A DNA stretch of 6,637 bases from positions 1 through 6,637 of the forward strand of contig CAMPHP010000174.1 in assembly GCA_946885925.1 (NCBI GenBank). Direction: 5' to 3'. Shown piece after piece: positions 1 to 6,637 of the stretch. The notes under the pieces were generated by a model that saw only the letters and a list, made by a program, of their open reading frames with translations, was not told the origin of the DNA and did not search any database. Every line of letters begins with the position of its first letter. Within the stretch, counting starts at the first letter, position 1. The position numbers were made by a program, and so were the translations under genes. This DNA is from an uncultured Litorilinea sp. (GTDB lineage: Bacteria; Chloroflexota; Anaerolineae; Caldilineales; Caldilineaceae).

Positions 1-8
1 TTAGCCAC
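1..8 (-). CDS. atpD: Start of probable ATP synthase beta subunit gene (partial)
   Basis: Only the first codons are inside the window. On the minus strand an exact AGGAGG (20 to 15) is followed after 6 bases by GTG GCT AA, and the window ends there. A start reading (M)-A-K/N is compatible with beta subunits, many of which begin Met-Ala-Lys or similar. In most bacterial atp operons the gene after gamma is beta, the catalytic subunit of the F1 head. It would lie 119 bases downstream of the atpG stop codon. The ribosome site and the GTG are seen directly; the identity is inferred from gene order alone, because no diagnostic protein sequence is visible. Confidence 0.6.
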
Positions 9-14
9 TTCGGG

Positions 15-20
15 CCTCCT
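15..20 (-). promoter_or_regulatory. Shine-Dalgarno of the presumed atpD
   Basis: Perfect AGGAGG on the minus strand, 6 bases before a GTG codon. It is the main evidence that a gene begins at the window edge, since no other start codon lies at a suitable distance. Confidence 0.7.
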
Positions 21-32
21 CATTACTGTCAA

Positions 33-58
33 AATAAACGCGCTCAGAATAAACGCGC
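33..58. repeat. Direct repeat AATAAACGCGC, period 15
   Basis: The 11-base word AATAAACGCGC occurs at 33-43 and 48-58, separated by TCAG, so it is 1.7 copies of a 15-base unit. It lies in the atpG-atpD spacer, upstream of the presumed atpD ribosome site. Confidence 0.85.
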
Positions 59-84
59 AATGTTCTCGCCATGCTACAGCTTTG

Positions 85-118
85 TTAGACTACTTTGTTG
101 TTTAGACTACTTTGTTGT
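85..118. repeat. Perfect tandem duplication of 17 bases
   Basis: TTAGACTACTTTGTTGT occurs at 85-101 and is repeated without change at 102-118. It lies in the atpG-atpD spacer, 10 bases past the atpG stop codon. The bases after it (GTTGTCTTGTTA) continue the T/G-rich character but not the unit. On the transcript the repeat is rich in A and C and does not form a stable hairpin by itself. Confidence 0.95.
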
Positions 119-127
119 GTTGTCTTG

Positions 128-997
128 TTATGCTGTTGCTGCGCTACCGCCAATAATATCCATCAACTCACTGGTGATACCTTCTTGGCGGGCTTTGTTA
201 TATGTCAATGTCAGGCTATCGATCAACTCGTTAGCAGCATCCGTCGCGTTGCGCATGGCAACCATGCGCGCGGAATGTTCGCTGGCAAGAGATTCATACA
301 CTGCCTGCAAAATCTGCACTTCTGTAAAACCATAAAGGACTTGATTTAACACCGCCTCGGGCGAAGGCTCAAAGATATACTCCGGAGCCATGCTTGTTTC
401 TTCCTCCGACGGTACAACCGGCAGCAATTGTTGTATCACCGGGACTTGGCGAATTGTATTGACAAAGTCGGTGTAGATCATCACCACTTCATCAAAGTAG
501 CCCTGCAGAAAATCATCAATCAGGACTCGTGTGATTCCCCCAATATCAGCTGAACTAGGGGTATCAGGAATCCCTGTAAACTCGGCTCGAATGACAGGGT
601 CATAGCGCAAGAGCCAATCACGTCCTCTGCGTCCAACAACCACGACTTCAACCTCAGCGCCAGCTTGCCGGCGTTCGCGCATAAAGATCGCCGCTCGACG
701 GAGAACGTTGGAATTAAAGCCGCCAGCCAACCCACGATCAGCAGTGATCAGCAAAATCCCCACACGCTTTATCTCTTCTTGCGGTTGGATCAACCGATTT
801 AGTTCATTCTCTATAGCTGGCAGGCGAGCGATATATGAAAGTACTTCTTTGGCAGCTTGGGCATAAGGACGCGTAGACAGCACCTGTTGCTGGGCCTTGC
901 GCATCTTGGCAGCCGAGACTGCCTCCATTGCCTTTGTAACCTGTGCAATATTCTTAACCGAACGGATGCGCCGTCGGATTTCACGTGTATTTGCCAA
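128..997 (-). CDS. atpG: F1Fo-ATP synthase gamma subunit, TTG start
   Basis: This is the central shaft of F1; it rotates inside the alpha3beta3 head and couples proton flow to catalysis. The protein of 289 residues has the usual length for the family. Family marks are [20 protein letters not shown] at residues 2-21 (N-terminal coiled-coil helix), [13 protein letters not shown] at 85-97, and the C-terminal helix [20 protein letters not shown] at 240-259. The closing signature [13 protein letters not shown] at 274-286 has Ser where the PROSITE-type pattern usually has Ala after the glycines. I chose the TTG at 997-995 because homology starts exactly there (ANTREI normally follows Met) and GAGG lies 8 bases upstream. 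The frame stays open to a further TTG at 1066, but those 23 residues do not resemble gamma. It lies between atpA and the presumed atpD. Confidence 0.95.
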   Translation of the reverse strand: MANTREIRRRIRSVKNIAQVTKAMEAVSAAKMRKAQQQVLSTRPYAQAAKEVLSYIARLPAIENELNRLIQPQEEIKRVGILLITADRGLAGGFNSNVLRRAAIFMRERRQAGAEVEVVVVGRRGRDWLLRYDPVIRAEFTGIPDTPSSADIGGITRVLIDDFLQGYFDEVVMIYTDFVNTIRQVPVIQQLLPVVPSEEETSMAPEYIFEPSPEAVLNQVLYGFTEVQILQAVYESLASEHSARMVAMRNATDAANELIDSLTLTYNKARQEGITSELMDIIGGSAATA

Positions 998-1049
998 GGT
1001 ATGAACCTCGTCTCTTCTTGGGTAACAACCCGCTCTGCACCTAGTAGCA

Positions 1050-1096
1050 AGAAGCGATGCATCCAATTCTTACCTAACTACGGATGCACCGCTTCT
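1050..1096 (-). other. Long intercistronic mRNA hairpin between atpA and atpG
   Basis: The arms 1050-1064 and 1082-1096 are complementary over 15 positions with a 17-base loop. The one non-Watson-Crick position (1057/1089) is a U-G pair in the minus-strand transcript but an A/C clash in a plus-strand transcript, so the structure suits RNA of this operon. The hairpin begins 13 bases after the atpA stop codon and ends about 50 bases before the atpG start. No run of T follows, so it is not a standard intrinsic terminator. Possible roles are protecting the upstream message from 3' exonucleases or partial attenuation; the role is inference. Confidence 0.75.
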
Positions 1097-1109
1097 CACA
1101 GAATTCCTC

Positions 1110-2627
<1,518 letters not shown>

Positions 2628-2635
2628 ATTTCATT

Positions 2636-2641
2636 CCTCCT
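2636..2641 (-). promoter_or_regulatory. Shine-Dalgarno of atpA
   Basis: Perfect AGGAGG on the minus strand, 8 bases before the ATG of atpA. With the atpE site it is among the strongest ribosome sites in the operon, in line with the need for three alpha copies per enzyme. Confidence 0.85.
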
Positions 2642-2660
2642 AATCAGGCAAGTATCCGAA

Positions 2661-2820
2661 CAACCATGCAGGTTGGGTTGGTTCTATTACACTCAATATG
2701 TCGTCACACGCTACAGAAGATCATACCACGTACGGACCATGCCACATGCAACGCATCATACTTTGAAGAGATAGCACTAGACATCACAACGGCTGCATGG
2801 ATGAAAGGTCTGCATGGTTG
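2661..2820. repeat. Distant 11-base inverted repeat in the atpH-atpA spacer
   Basis: CAACCATGCAG (2661-2671) is the exact reverse complement of CTGCATGGTTG (2810-2820), with 138 bases between. The first arm can instead fold locally (CAACC, loop ATGCA, GGTTG at 2671-2675), so two exclusive pairings are possible in the leader of atpA. The second arm is itself half of an imperfect tandem repeat. Complementarity is seen; a regulatory switch is only a possibility. Confidence 0.45.
2720..2728 (-). promoter_or_regulatory. Possible internal promoter upstream of atpA (extended -10)
   Basis: Minus-strand TGGTATGAT is an extended -10 element (TGn followed by TATGAT, 5 of 6 to consensus). No convincing -35 lies at 16-18 bases. 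A start near 2713 would give a leader of about 86 bases before atpA. A second TATGAT lies at 2755-2760, also without a good -35. A secondary promoter for the F1 genes would explain the unusually long spacer, but this is weak evidence. Confidence 0.22.
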
Positions 2821-2826
2821 AAAGCA
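2793..2826. repeat. Imperfect tandem repeat, period 17
   Basis: CTGCATGGATGAAAGGT (2793-2809) is followed directly by CTGCATGGTTGAAAGCA (2810-2826), 14 of 17 identical with 14 of the first 15 matching. It lies in the atpH-atpA spacer and has the same period as the perfect duplication at 85-118, though the sequence differs. Confidence 0.8.
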
Positions 2827-2883
2827 CCATGCGCTGCGCCCTAGCAAACCGCCCAAATGGGCCAATTCGCAAACAGCCACCAA

Positions 2884-3423
2884 TTAGCGAGCAGCCGAAG
2901 TCAGCGACTCGCGCAGTGCCGTCAACCGGCTTGCAACGGAGGTGTCAATCAGCCGATCTCCCACGCGTACGCGTAGGCCACCCAAGAGTGCCGGATCGAC
3001 AAAGAAGCTGAAGATCAGATCCTCACCAAATTGCTTCGACAAGGATTGACGCAATGCCTCCTTGTCCGCATCGGACAGTTCAACGGCGCTTGTAATTTCG
3101 GCCTTTATGGGCGCTTGTTGACCACCGACAACCTGGCTCAAGGCCGAGCTGATGTCGGACAACAAATTCAGATCTCCCTCCTGCACCAATACCTTGAGCA
3201 GGTTCTTGATTTCATTGGGGAGATCCTTCGGCAGGGCAGCTTCCAGCGCTTTGACCCGCTCATTAAAGTCCTTGCTGCCATCTGTCACAAACGCGAACAG
3301 ATCTTGATCTTTGCTGAGTACAGCCTGAACTTGGTCTAGCGCAGACTGCCATTTCTCAAGCATTGCTTGATAGATAGCCTGGGCATAGCGTTGCGCTTGC
3401 GCTTGCGCCTGATTGTTGCTCAT
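2884..3423 (-). CDS. atpH: F1Fo-ATP synthase delta subunit (OSCP family)
   Basis: Peripheral-stalk subunit that joins the b dimer to the top of the alpha3beta3 head. The protein has 179 residues, normal for the family. The N-terminal helical domain covers about residues 8-105 (RYAQAIYQAMLEKWQSALDQ at 12-31). The C-terminal family motif DPALLGGLRVRVGDRLIDTS spans residues 143-162 and is typical of the delta/OSCP signature. Residues 5-11 read QAQAQAQ, encoded in part by a hexanucleotide repeat. The start codon overlaps the atpF stop codon as TAATG, and the upstream ribosome site is weak (only GGGGG, 9 bases away), so translation is probably coupled to atpF. Intact. Confidence 0.95.
   Translation of the reverse strand: MSNNQAQAQAQRYAQAIYQAMLEKWQSALDQVQAVLSKDQDLFAFVTDGSKDFNERVKALEAALPKDLPNEIKNLLKVLVQEGDLNLLSDISSALSQVVGGQQAPIKAEITSAVELSDADKEALRQSLSKQFGEDLIFSFFVDPALLGGLRVRVGDRLIDTSVASRLTALRESLTSAAR
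3391..3408. repeat. In-frame hexanucleotide repeat near the atpH start
   Basis: TTGCGC occurs three times in a row (3391-3396, 3397-3402, 3403-3408). On the coding strand it is GCGCAA repeated, giving Ala-Gln dipeptides at residues 6-11 of AtpH. Gain or loss of a unit keeps the frame and changes only the length of the N-terminal tail. Confidence 0.9.
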
Positions 3424-3923
3424 TAAGCTGCGCCCCCGTTTAGCCGTGCCAAGAATTCAGAGACAAAGCGTGCTTGCTCGTCCTTCTTCGCTAGTTCGCG
3501 GCCCAACAGTTGTTCGGTTGCCAAAATTGCCAGTTCAGCAATTTGCTTATTGGCATCGGCCAGGATAGCTTGCGCTTGCTTCTGCGCCTCTTCCTGCGCC
3601 TTCATACGAATCTCAGTTGCTTCTTGTTCAGCTCGAGAGCGAATCTCTTGAGCGATCTTCTCTGCATCGCGGGCAGCCTGAGAGCGAATCTCTTGCGCCT
3701 CACGCCGGGCTGCATCCAATACCTTCGTCTTGGCGATTTCGGCTTCTTGAGCAGCAGCGGCAACACGTTCTGCATCACGCATGCTCTGGGCAATGCGCTC
3801 TCTGCGCTGTTCCAACATCTTCAACACTGGCTCATACAGGGTCAAGCGCAAGATGACGATCAGCAGCAAGAAGTTAAAGATCTGTGAGACAAGAAGACCC
3901 CATGTAATACCTAATTGATCCAA
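3423..3923 (-). CDS. atpF: F1Fo-ATP synthase b subunit, TTG start
   Basis: Membrane-anchored peripheral stalk; two copies normally hold the stator against rotor torque. The protein has 166 residues, within the usual range. One membrane helix spans about 6-27 ([20 protein letters not shown] at 6-25), followed by the [15 protein letters not shown] motif at 30-44 and a long charged Ala/Glu/Arg/Gln coiled coil to about 150. The coil shows internal repeats: AQEIRSQA at 76, AQEIRSRA at 91 and ATEIRMKA at 102, offsets of 15 and 11 residues, which suits a right-handed coiled coil. I chose the TTG at 3923-3921 because the family N-terminus starts there and GAGGAGG sits 6 bases upstream; no in-frame ATG precedes the membrane helix. 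It shares TAATG with atpH. Confidence 0.95.
   Translation of the reverse strand: MDQLGITWGLLVSQIFNFLLLIVILRLTLYEPVLKMLEQRRERIAQSMRDAERVAAAAQEAEIAKTKVLDAARREAQEIRSQAARDAEKIAQEIRSRAEQEATEIRMKAQEEAQKQAQAILADANKQIAELAILATEQLLGRELAKKDEQARFVSEFLARLNGGAA
3635..3695. repeat. Direct repeat inside atpF, 45 bases apart
   Basis: GAGAGCGAATCTCTTG occurs at 3635-3650 and again, unchanged, at 3680-3695. The offset of 45 bases equals 15 residues of the coiled coil (AQEIRSQA and AQEIRSRA). The identity at DNA level suggests a fairly recent internal duplication or strong codon constraint. Confidence 0.85.
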
Positions 3924-3929
3924 GGTGAG

Positions 3930-3936
3930 CCTCCTC
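3930..3936 (-). promoter_or_regulatory. Shine-Dalgarno that fixes the atpF TTG start
   Basis: GAGGAGG on the minus strand, 6 bases before TTG. It decides the start, as no ATG is available in frame at a sensible position. Confidence 0.85.
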
Positions 3937-4044
3937 TGAGACTTGCTATGCGATCCTTAGCGGCCCTGTCATCTTCCCACTACTTAGCAGGAAAGAAGTC
4001 AGTAGCCGCATATGGTCTCGCTTACTTTCGACTTAGATGGTTGA

Positions 4045-4302
<258 letters not shown>

Positions 4303-4338
4303 TTATATCTATTATGTTCCAAATTAAACTACGCCGTA

Positions 4339-4351
4339 ACGCCAAAGGCGT
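4339..4351 (-). other. Small hairpin in the atpB-atpE spacer
   Basis: ACGCC, loop of three, GGCGT: a tight 5-pair G/C stem 23 bases beyond the atpB stop codon. A T-rich stretch (TAGTTTAATTT) follows only after an intervening TACGGCG, so it is at best a weak pause or processing site rather than a terminator. Confidence 0.4.
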
Positions 4352-4374
4352 CGGGTTAACAAAGTAGAAAGGCT

Positions 4375-5478
4375 CTAGTGAACCCCGACATGAGCGGCTG
4401 GCTCAAGACTTACTTCACCTGCATGCACTTGTTCTGCAGGCTCGTGTTCGCCAGCATGCTCATGGCTAATTGTAGCCATGGTGAAGAAGACCAATGCCAA
4501 CATCATAAACACAAGGGCCTGCACCAAGCCGACAAAGACTTCTAGAATATAGAAAGGCAGGGGCAGGAAGAAGGCAATCAAGAAGGCCATCGTTGCCAGG
4601 ACGATCTCACCGGCAAAGATATTGCCAAAAAGACGAAAGCCAAAGGCGAGAATACGGGAAAACTCAGAGATGATTTCCAGGATACCCACGAAGATATTAA
4701 TCCCCTTCATGAACCCGGTACCATCGGTGTTAATGAACTTCTTGAAGTAGCTCCCCCCCAGCGTCCGCATACCCCAGTATTGCACAGCGATAATAGTCGT
4801 GATCGCCAGCGCAAAGGTCATATTGAGGTCGGCACTCGGCGCACGGAAGAGTGGGACGAACTTGGCATGTTCTTCTGCGGCTGCTTCCCCTTCCTGAGCT
4901 TCCTGCGCCACAGGTGCAAGCTCATTCGCAATGGGCTGGGTCAACACCAGATTGCCATCTGCCATTGCCAACTGCTGATCCAAAACCAGGGCATGTTCTG
5001 CCTCTGTAGCATGGGCCTCCTCGTGATAATAGCCGATGCTACCAACGCCAGGAATCAACCCGGACCAGTTGCAAAGGAGTACGAAGAGGAAAAGTGTAGC
5101 AACCCACGGGAAATACTGGCGCGCTCTCGCCCCGGCTACACTCTCGCTCAGATTGTACAGGTATTCGATGATCATCTCCATAAAGTTCTGCCAGCCCTTC
5201 GGCACAAAACTCATGCGTGCCGTCGCTGCGACTGCCATCACAATCAGGACCACATCAACAATCAGCGTAGTGATCAGAGAGTTCGTGAGCCATGCGGGTC
5301 CATCGGAGAAGATAGGTTCACCCGATAATGCAACATGCGGAGGATCGACGGGGATAAACAGGCCGATGATAAACAACACAATACCCGCGGCCCAAAGCCC
5401 AGCGCGGCGTGGATTGGCTTCGACCCAAGCCTTGAACTTCTCCCAGAAGTTCGTAAAAAAGTTCTGGACGGATTCCAT
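4375..5478 (-). CDS. atpB: F1Fo-ATP synthase a subunit with acidic insert and His-rich tail
   Basis: Stator channel protein that passes protons to and from the c ring. The protein has 367 residues from the ATG at 5478, against 271 in E. coli. Membrane helices are near residues 27-44, 64-86, 125-144, 218-237, 259-275 and 285-305, with a last pair to about 334. The essential Arg282 is in FRLFGN (281-286); Glu291 (E. coli Glu219 position), Glu313 (His245 position) and Gln320 (Gln252 position) are present. About 55 extra residues at 150-206, acidic and Ala-rich, precede [12 protein letters not shown], and the tail after 337 carries six His. As I recall, Chloroflexus a subunits share this plan. 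The start has AAGGGA 9 bases upstream; an in-frame ATG at 5532 would add 18 residues but has no ribosome site. Confidence 0.95.
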   Translation of the reverse strand: MESVQNFFTNFWEKFKAWVEANPRRAGLWAAGIVLFIIGLFIPVDPPHVALSGEPIFSDGPAWLTNSLITTLIVDVVLIVMAVAATARMSFVPKGWQNFMEMIIEYLYNLSESVAGARARQYFPWVATLFLFVLLCNWSGLIPGVGSIGYYHEEAHATEAEHALVLDQQLAMADGNLVLTQPIANELAPVAQEAQEGEAAAEEHAKFVPLFRAPSADLNMTFALAITTIIAVQYWGMRTLGGSYFKKFINTDGTGFMKGINIFVGILEIISEFSRILAFGFRLFGNIFAGEIVLATMAFLIAFFLPLPFYILEVFVGLVQALVFMMLALVFFTMATISHEHAGEHEPAEQVHAGEVSLEPAAHVGVH

Positions 5479-5563
5479 GCTTGCGGTTCCCTTTGGTGGT
5501 ATGGGCAGTGCACATGCTACTGCCTGATTCATTTGAATGGGCGCTTTAAGAGAATTTAGAACG

Positions 5564-5603
5564 TACTGTACTCATTACTGTACTGATAATACTGTACTGA
5601 TAA
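5564..5603. repeat. Tandem 14-base repeat upstream of atpB
   Basis: TACTGTACTGATAA occurs at 5576-5589 and unchanged at 5590-5603. A degenerate copy, TACTGTACTCAT, precedes at 5564-5575. Each unit carries a GTAC palindrome. The array lies in the spacer between the AtpZ-like gene and atpB, beside a hairpin at 5605-5627. It is too long and too well conserved to be chance. Whether it binds a protein or is only slippage-prone DNA cannot be told. Confidence 0.93.
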
Positions 5604-5604
5604 T

Positions 5605-5627
5605 GAAGAACGGGCTGTGCCGTCTTC
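5605..5627 (-). other. Hairpin between the AtpZ-like gene and atpB
   Basis: GAAG, one bulged A, ACGG (5605-5613) pairs with CCGTCTTC (5620-5627) around a 6-base loop: eight pairs with one bulge. It starts 16 bases after the stop codon of the AtpZ-like gene. In the transcript it is followed by CATTATCAG, not a T-run, so readthrough into atpB is expected. Confidence 0.5.
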
Positions 5628-5643
5628 TATCTCTGGTCAGCCT

Positions 5644-5892
5644 CTAACTTCGATCATCCTCTACCTCTGGTAGTGGTGGAGCAATCTCGTTAATCACTCG
5701 ATCCAGCTCTTGCATTGTAATCCGATTGAGGAAAAAAGCAGCAGTCGGAAAACAGATTAAGATGACAACAATCGTGACCAACGGGAACAGGCCTAACCAG
5801 AAGTCTATCAGAATTCCCAGCAAAGATGGCAACACCAAGATAAAGGCGAGAGGGATCATCAGCTTCCGCCAGTCAATTCGTGAAGTTGCCAA
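5644..5892 (-). CDS. Two-helix membrane protein, AtpZ/AtpI-like, TTG start
   Basis: An 82-residue protein in the place where bacterial atp operons often carry atpI or atpZ. It has two membrane helices, about 12-32 (with LGILIDFWLG at 25-34 between them) and 36-56, then a charged tail (MQELDRVINEIAPPLPEVED at 60-79). The short two-helix layout and Gly/Asp/Trp-containing turn resemble the AtpZ/AtpI families, which have been linked to c-ring assembly or to magnesium supply for the enzyme. The assignment rests on position and shape, since no strict motif exists, so I give no symbol. The start is TTG with AGGGGAG 7 bases upstream; the next Met (residue 12) is already in the first helix. It is the first gene after the promoter at 5943-5971. 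Confidence 0.75.
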   Translation of the reverse strand: MATSRIDWRKLMIPLAFILVLPSLLGILIDFWLGLFPLVTIVVILICFPTAAFFLNRITMQELDRVINEIAPPLPEVEDDRS

Positions 5893-5942
5893 ACCTATGC
5901 TCCCCTGAGGCTACTAGTTCTCTCAAGCCGACAGTTATGGAG

Positions 5943-5971
5943 ATTATATCTTTGGGGATTTAATCGCGCAA
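5943..5971 (-). promoter_or_regulatory. Main promoter of the atp operon
   Basis: On the minus strand TTGCGC (5971-5966), a 17-base spacer, then a perfect TATAAT (5948-5943). Transcription would start near 5936 and leave a leader of about 44 bases before the TTG of the AtpZ-like gene. It is the only site seen here with a perfect -10 and an ideal spacer, and it sits in the right place. The -35 matches consensus only in its first three bases. No operator or riboswitch is evident around it. Confidence 0.65.
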
Positions 5972-6028
5972 ATTTTCACATGTAAATTGGTCACAACATC
6001 GCGTACTCCTGTAATGGCATGAGTTACG

Positions 6029-6222
6029 TCATTGTTTTATCAATTGTTTTATCACGCAAAACTCAGGACGTGTTACGCCACGATACTCGACCGCCCTGAG
6101 TTGCTCTAGTTCGATTGGCTCGATCCCCAAAGGCTCGAACAACCTTGTGCCTTCACCGAGCAGTACGGGCGCTATATCAATTTGCAATTCGTCGAGAAGT
6201 CCAGCTTTGATCAATTGGTTAA
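6029..6222 (-). pseudogene. C-terminal remnant of a dihydrofolate reductase/RibD-C family protein
   Basis: The readable part begins around NQLIKAGLLDELQIDIAPVL and continues with LGEGTRLFEPLG and ends VTRPEFCVIKQLIKQ. AGLLDEL..I..PVLLGEG.RLF is the typical last third of bacterial YwjB/YyaP-type dihydrofolate-reductase-fold proteins (RibD C-terminal family), which are normally about 180-200 residues. Only about 63 residues remain. Upstream the frame stays open but becomes a Leu/Phe-rich low-complexity run from the polypurine tract, with no ribosome site or NADPH-binding region. A TTG at 6214-6212 could in principle start a 61-residue peptide, but that would not make a working enzyme. The last residues, IKQLIKQ, come from a 12-base tandem duplication. 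It is most likely a decaying gene fragment. Confidence 0.7.
6031..6054. repeat. Perfect in-frame 12-base tandem duplication
   Basis: ATTGTTTTATCA occurs at 6031-6042 and again at 6043-6054. On the minus strand it lies at the very end of the RibD-C remnant, encodes IKQ-LIKQ and runs up to the TGA stop codon. Confidence 0.93.
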
Positions 6223-6223
6223 C

Positions 6224-6286
6224 AAAAAGGTAGAGATAAAGCAGAGATAAAAAGGTAAAGAAAAGAAGTAAAAAAAAGAGGAAGGG
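6224..6286. repeat. Polypurine low-complexity tract with nested repeats
   Basis: Over 63 bases the plus strand is almost wholly A and G, with only six pyrimidines. AAAAAGGTA occurs at 6224-6232 and 6249-6257, and AGAGATAAA at 6232-6240 and 6243-6251. It coincides with the point where similarity to the reductase family stops, so it may mark the junction of an old rearrangement. It is also just upstream of the plus-strand reading frame at 6331. Confidence 0.8.
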
Positions 6287-6330
6287 TCCAGATGTGCCAA
6301 GGCAGAGGTCAAGAGAAAGGAGACTCTACG

Positions 6331-6486
6331 ATGGCAATGAATCTGGACGCCTTCCCAACCGGAGTATACTACATCACAAGTGGCTGTACCAACAGCAGTT
6401 TGCAGGCAACAAACTCTACCGTGATGCTCACCGGCGCTTCTGTTGTCCTTCTAAAAAGAGTAGCACAATCAATGCTACCTCAATAG
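6331..6486 (+). CDS. Short plus-strand reading frame, unrecognised, possibly a gene fragment
   Basis: ATG at 6331 with AAAGGAG 8 bases upstream (6316-6322), a good ribosome site. The 51-residue product begins MAMNLDAFPTGVYYITSGCT and continues SSLQATNSTVMLTGAS. I do not recognise it. The pattern G-x-Y-x-I near the start faintly recalls the first strand of beta-trefoil (ricin-type) lectins, but too little is present to claim that. From about 6428 it runs antisense through the end of the membrane-protein gene, so its last 18 or so residues are probably not native. Either the gene was cut at that point or the frame is spurious. The ribosome site and absence of any other gene here favour a real but truncated beginning. 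Confidence 0.35.
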   Translation: MAMNLDAFPTGVYYITSGCTNSSLQATNSTVMLTGASVVLLKRVAQSMLPQ

Positions 6487-6637
6487 CCTTCGTGATATAA
6501 GCAAGCGGGCCACGTGTTCCAATCCATGCCCACGCGACAACCGTTGCAGCAGTAAACGCAATCAACAACCAGCGAATAAGTCCACGATAGGGAGCAAGTG
6601 CCGGAATGGGCAGATAGAGCAGGGCCAACAGCACCAA
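6428..6637 (-). CDS. Membrane protein of unknown function (3' part)
   Basis: The frame is open from the window edge to TGA at 6430-6428. The last 69 visible residues hold a partial hydrophobic stretch (VLLALLYLPIPAL), a helix LIRWLLIAFTAATVVAWAWI at about 20-39, the loop GTRGPLAYITKA and a final helix IEVALIVLLFLE, ending in the basic tail GQQKRR. The codon at the edge is TTG without visible upstream sequence, so the true start is most likely outside the window. The pattern suggests a small integral membrane protein of three or four helices. I recall similar small proteins of unknown function from Chloroflexota, but cannot verify this. It is co-oriented with the atp operon, though separated by the remnant and the irregular patch. 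Confidence 0.75.
   Translation of the reverse strand: MVLLALLYLPIPALAPYRGLIRWLLIAFTAATVVAWAWIGTRGPLAYITKAIEVALIVLLFLEGQQKRR

Noticed and set aside
85..118. CRISPR array or attachment site
   Set aside because: Units of 17 bases adjoin directly with no spacers, and no cas or integrase gene is near.
998..1066. Longer gamma subunit starting at the TTG at 1066
   Set aside because: The extra 23 residues lie in the hairpin and spacer, are Cys/Arg-rich, do not resemble gamma, and have no ribosome site; homology and GAGG support 997.
1050..1096. Intrinsic terminator after atpA
   Set aside because: The stem is long, but the loop is 17 bases and the bases that follow on the transcript (TGCTACTAGG) contain no T-run; atpG and the beta gene must be expressed from the same transcript unless another promoter exists.
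4780..5328. 182-codon plus-strand frame opposite atpB
   Set aside because: It lies wholly inside the well-supported atpB gene on the other strand, and its composition is that of an antisense shadow.
5479..5532. a subunit starting at the ATG at 5532
   Set aside because: No ribosome site precedes it; the ATG at 5478 has AAGGGA at 9 bases and begins with an amphipathic segment normal for the family. It cannot be fully excluded.
6002..6028. Terminator for the reductase remnant
   Set aside because: CGTACTC and GAGTTACG can pair over seven positions with one bulged base, but the stem is weak and no T-run follows.

Overview
The window holds most of an F1Fo-ATP synthase operon, read entirely from the minus strand, so transcription runs from high to low coordinates. 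The order in the direction of transcription is: a small two-helix membrane protein of AtpZ/AtpI type, atpB (a), atpE (c), atpF (b), atpH (delta), atpA (alpha), atpG (gamma), and the first codons of a gene that is very probably atpD (beta), cut by the window edge at base 1. Base composition is moderate. The a subunit has a long acidic insert before the FRAPSADLN segment and a His/Glu-rich tail, and the c subunit reads MGRNPE in the loop and [10 protein letters not shown] around the ion site. As I recall them, these traits fit Chloroflexota (green non-sulfur bacteria and relatives). This placement is from memory of the families, not from a search.

Region by region: 6428-6637 is the 3' end of a minus-strand membrane protein of unknown function. 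6215-6427 is an irregular patch with a polypurine repeat tract and a short plus-strand reading frame that has a good Shine-Dalgarno but runs into the end of the membrane-protein gene. 6029-6222 is the C-terminal remnant of a dihydrofolate-reductase/RibD-C family gene. 5893-6028 is the operon's leader, with a convincing promoter (TTGCGC, 17-base spacer, TATAAT). From 5892 down to base 1 is the ATP synthase operon.

The genes together encode the membrane rotor and stator (a, b, c), the peripheral stalk (b, delta), and the catalytic head and central shaft (alpha, gamma, beta). Epsilon is not in the window and probably follows beta. Several signals suggest that subunit dosage is set after transcription. 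Three genes start with TTG (atpZ, atpF, atpG) and the beta gene appears to start with GTG. atpF and atpH share a TAATG overlap. atpE and atpA have near-consensus ribosome sites. A long mRNA hairpin (15 pairs, one of them G-U) lies between alpha and gamma.

The least expected feature is the number of short tandem duplications, with periods of 6, 12, 14, 15 and 17 bases. They lie mostly in spacers or in-frame at gene ends. No wholly new system is evident; the core is a standard energy-conversion operon with interesting spacers and an eroded upstream flank.
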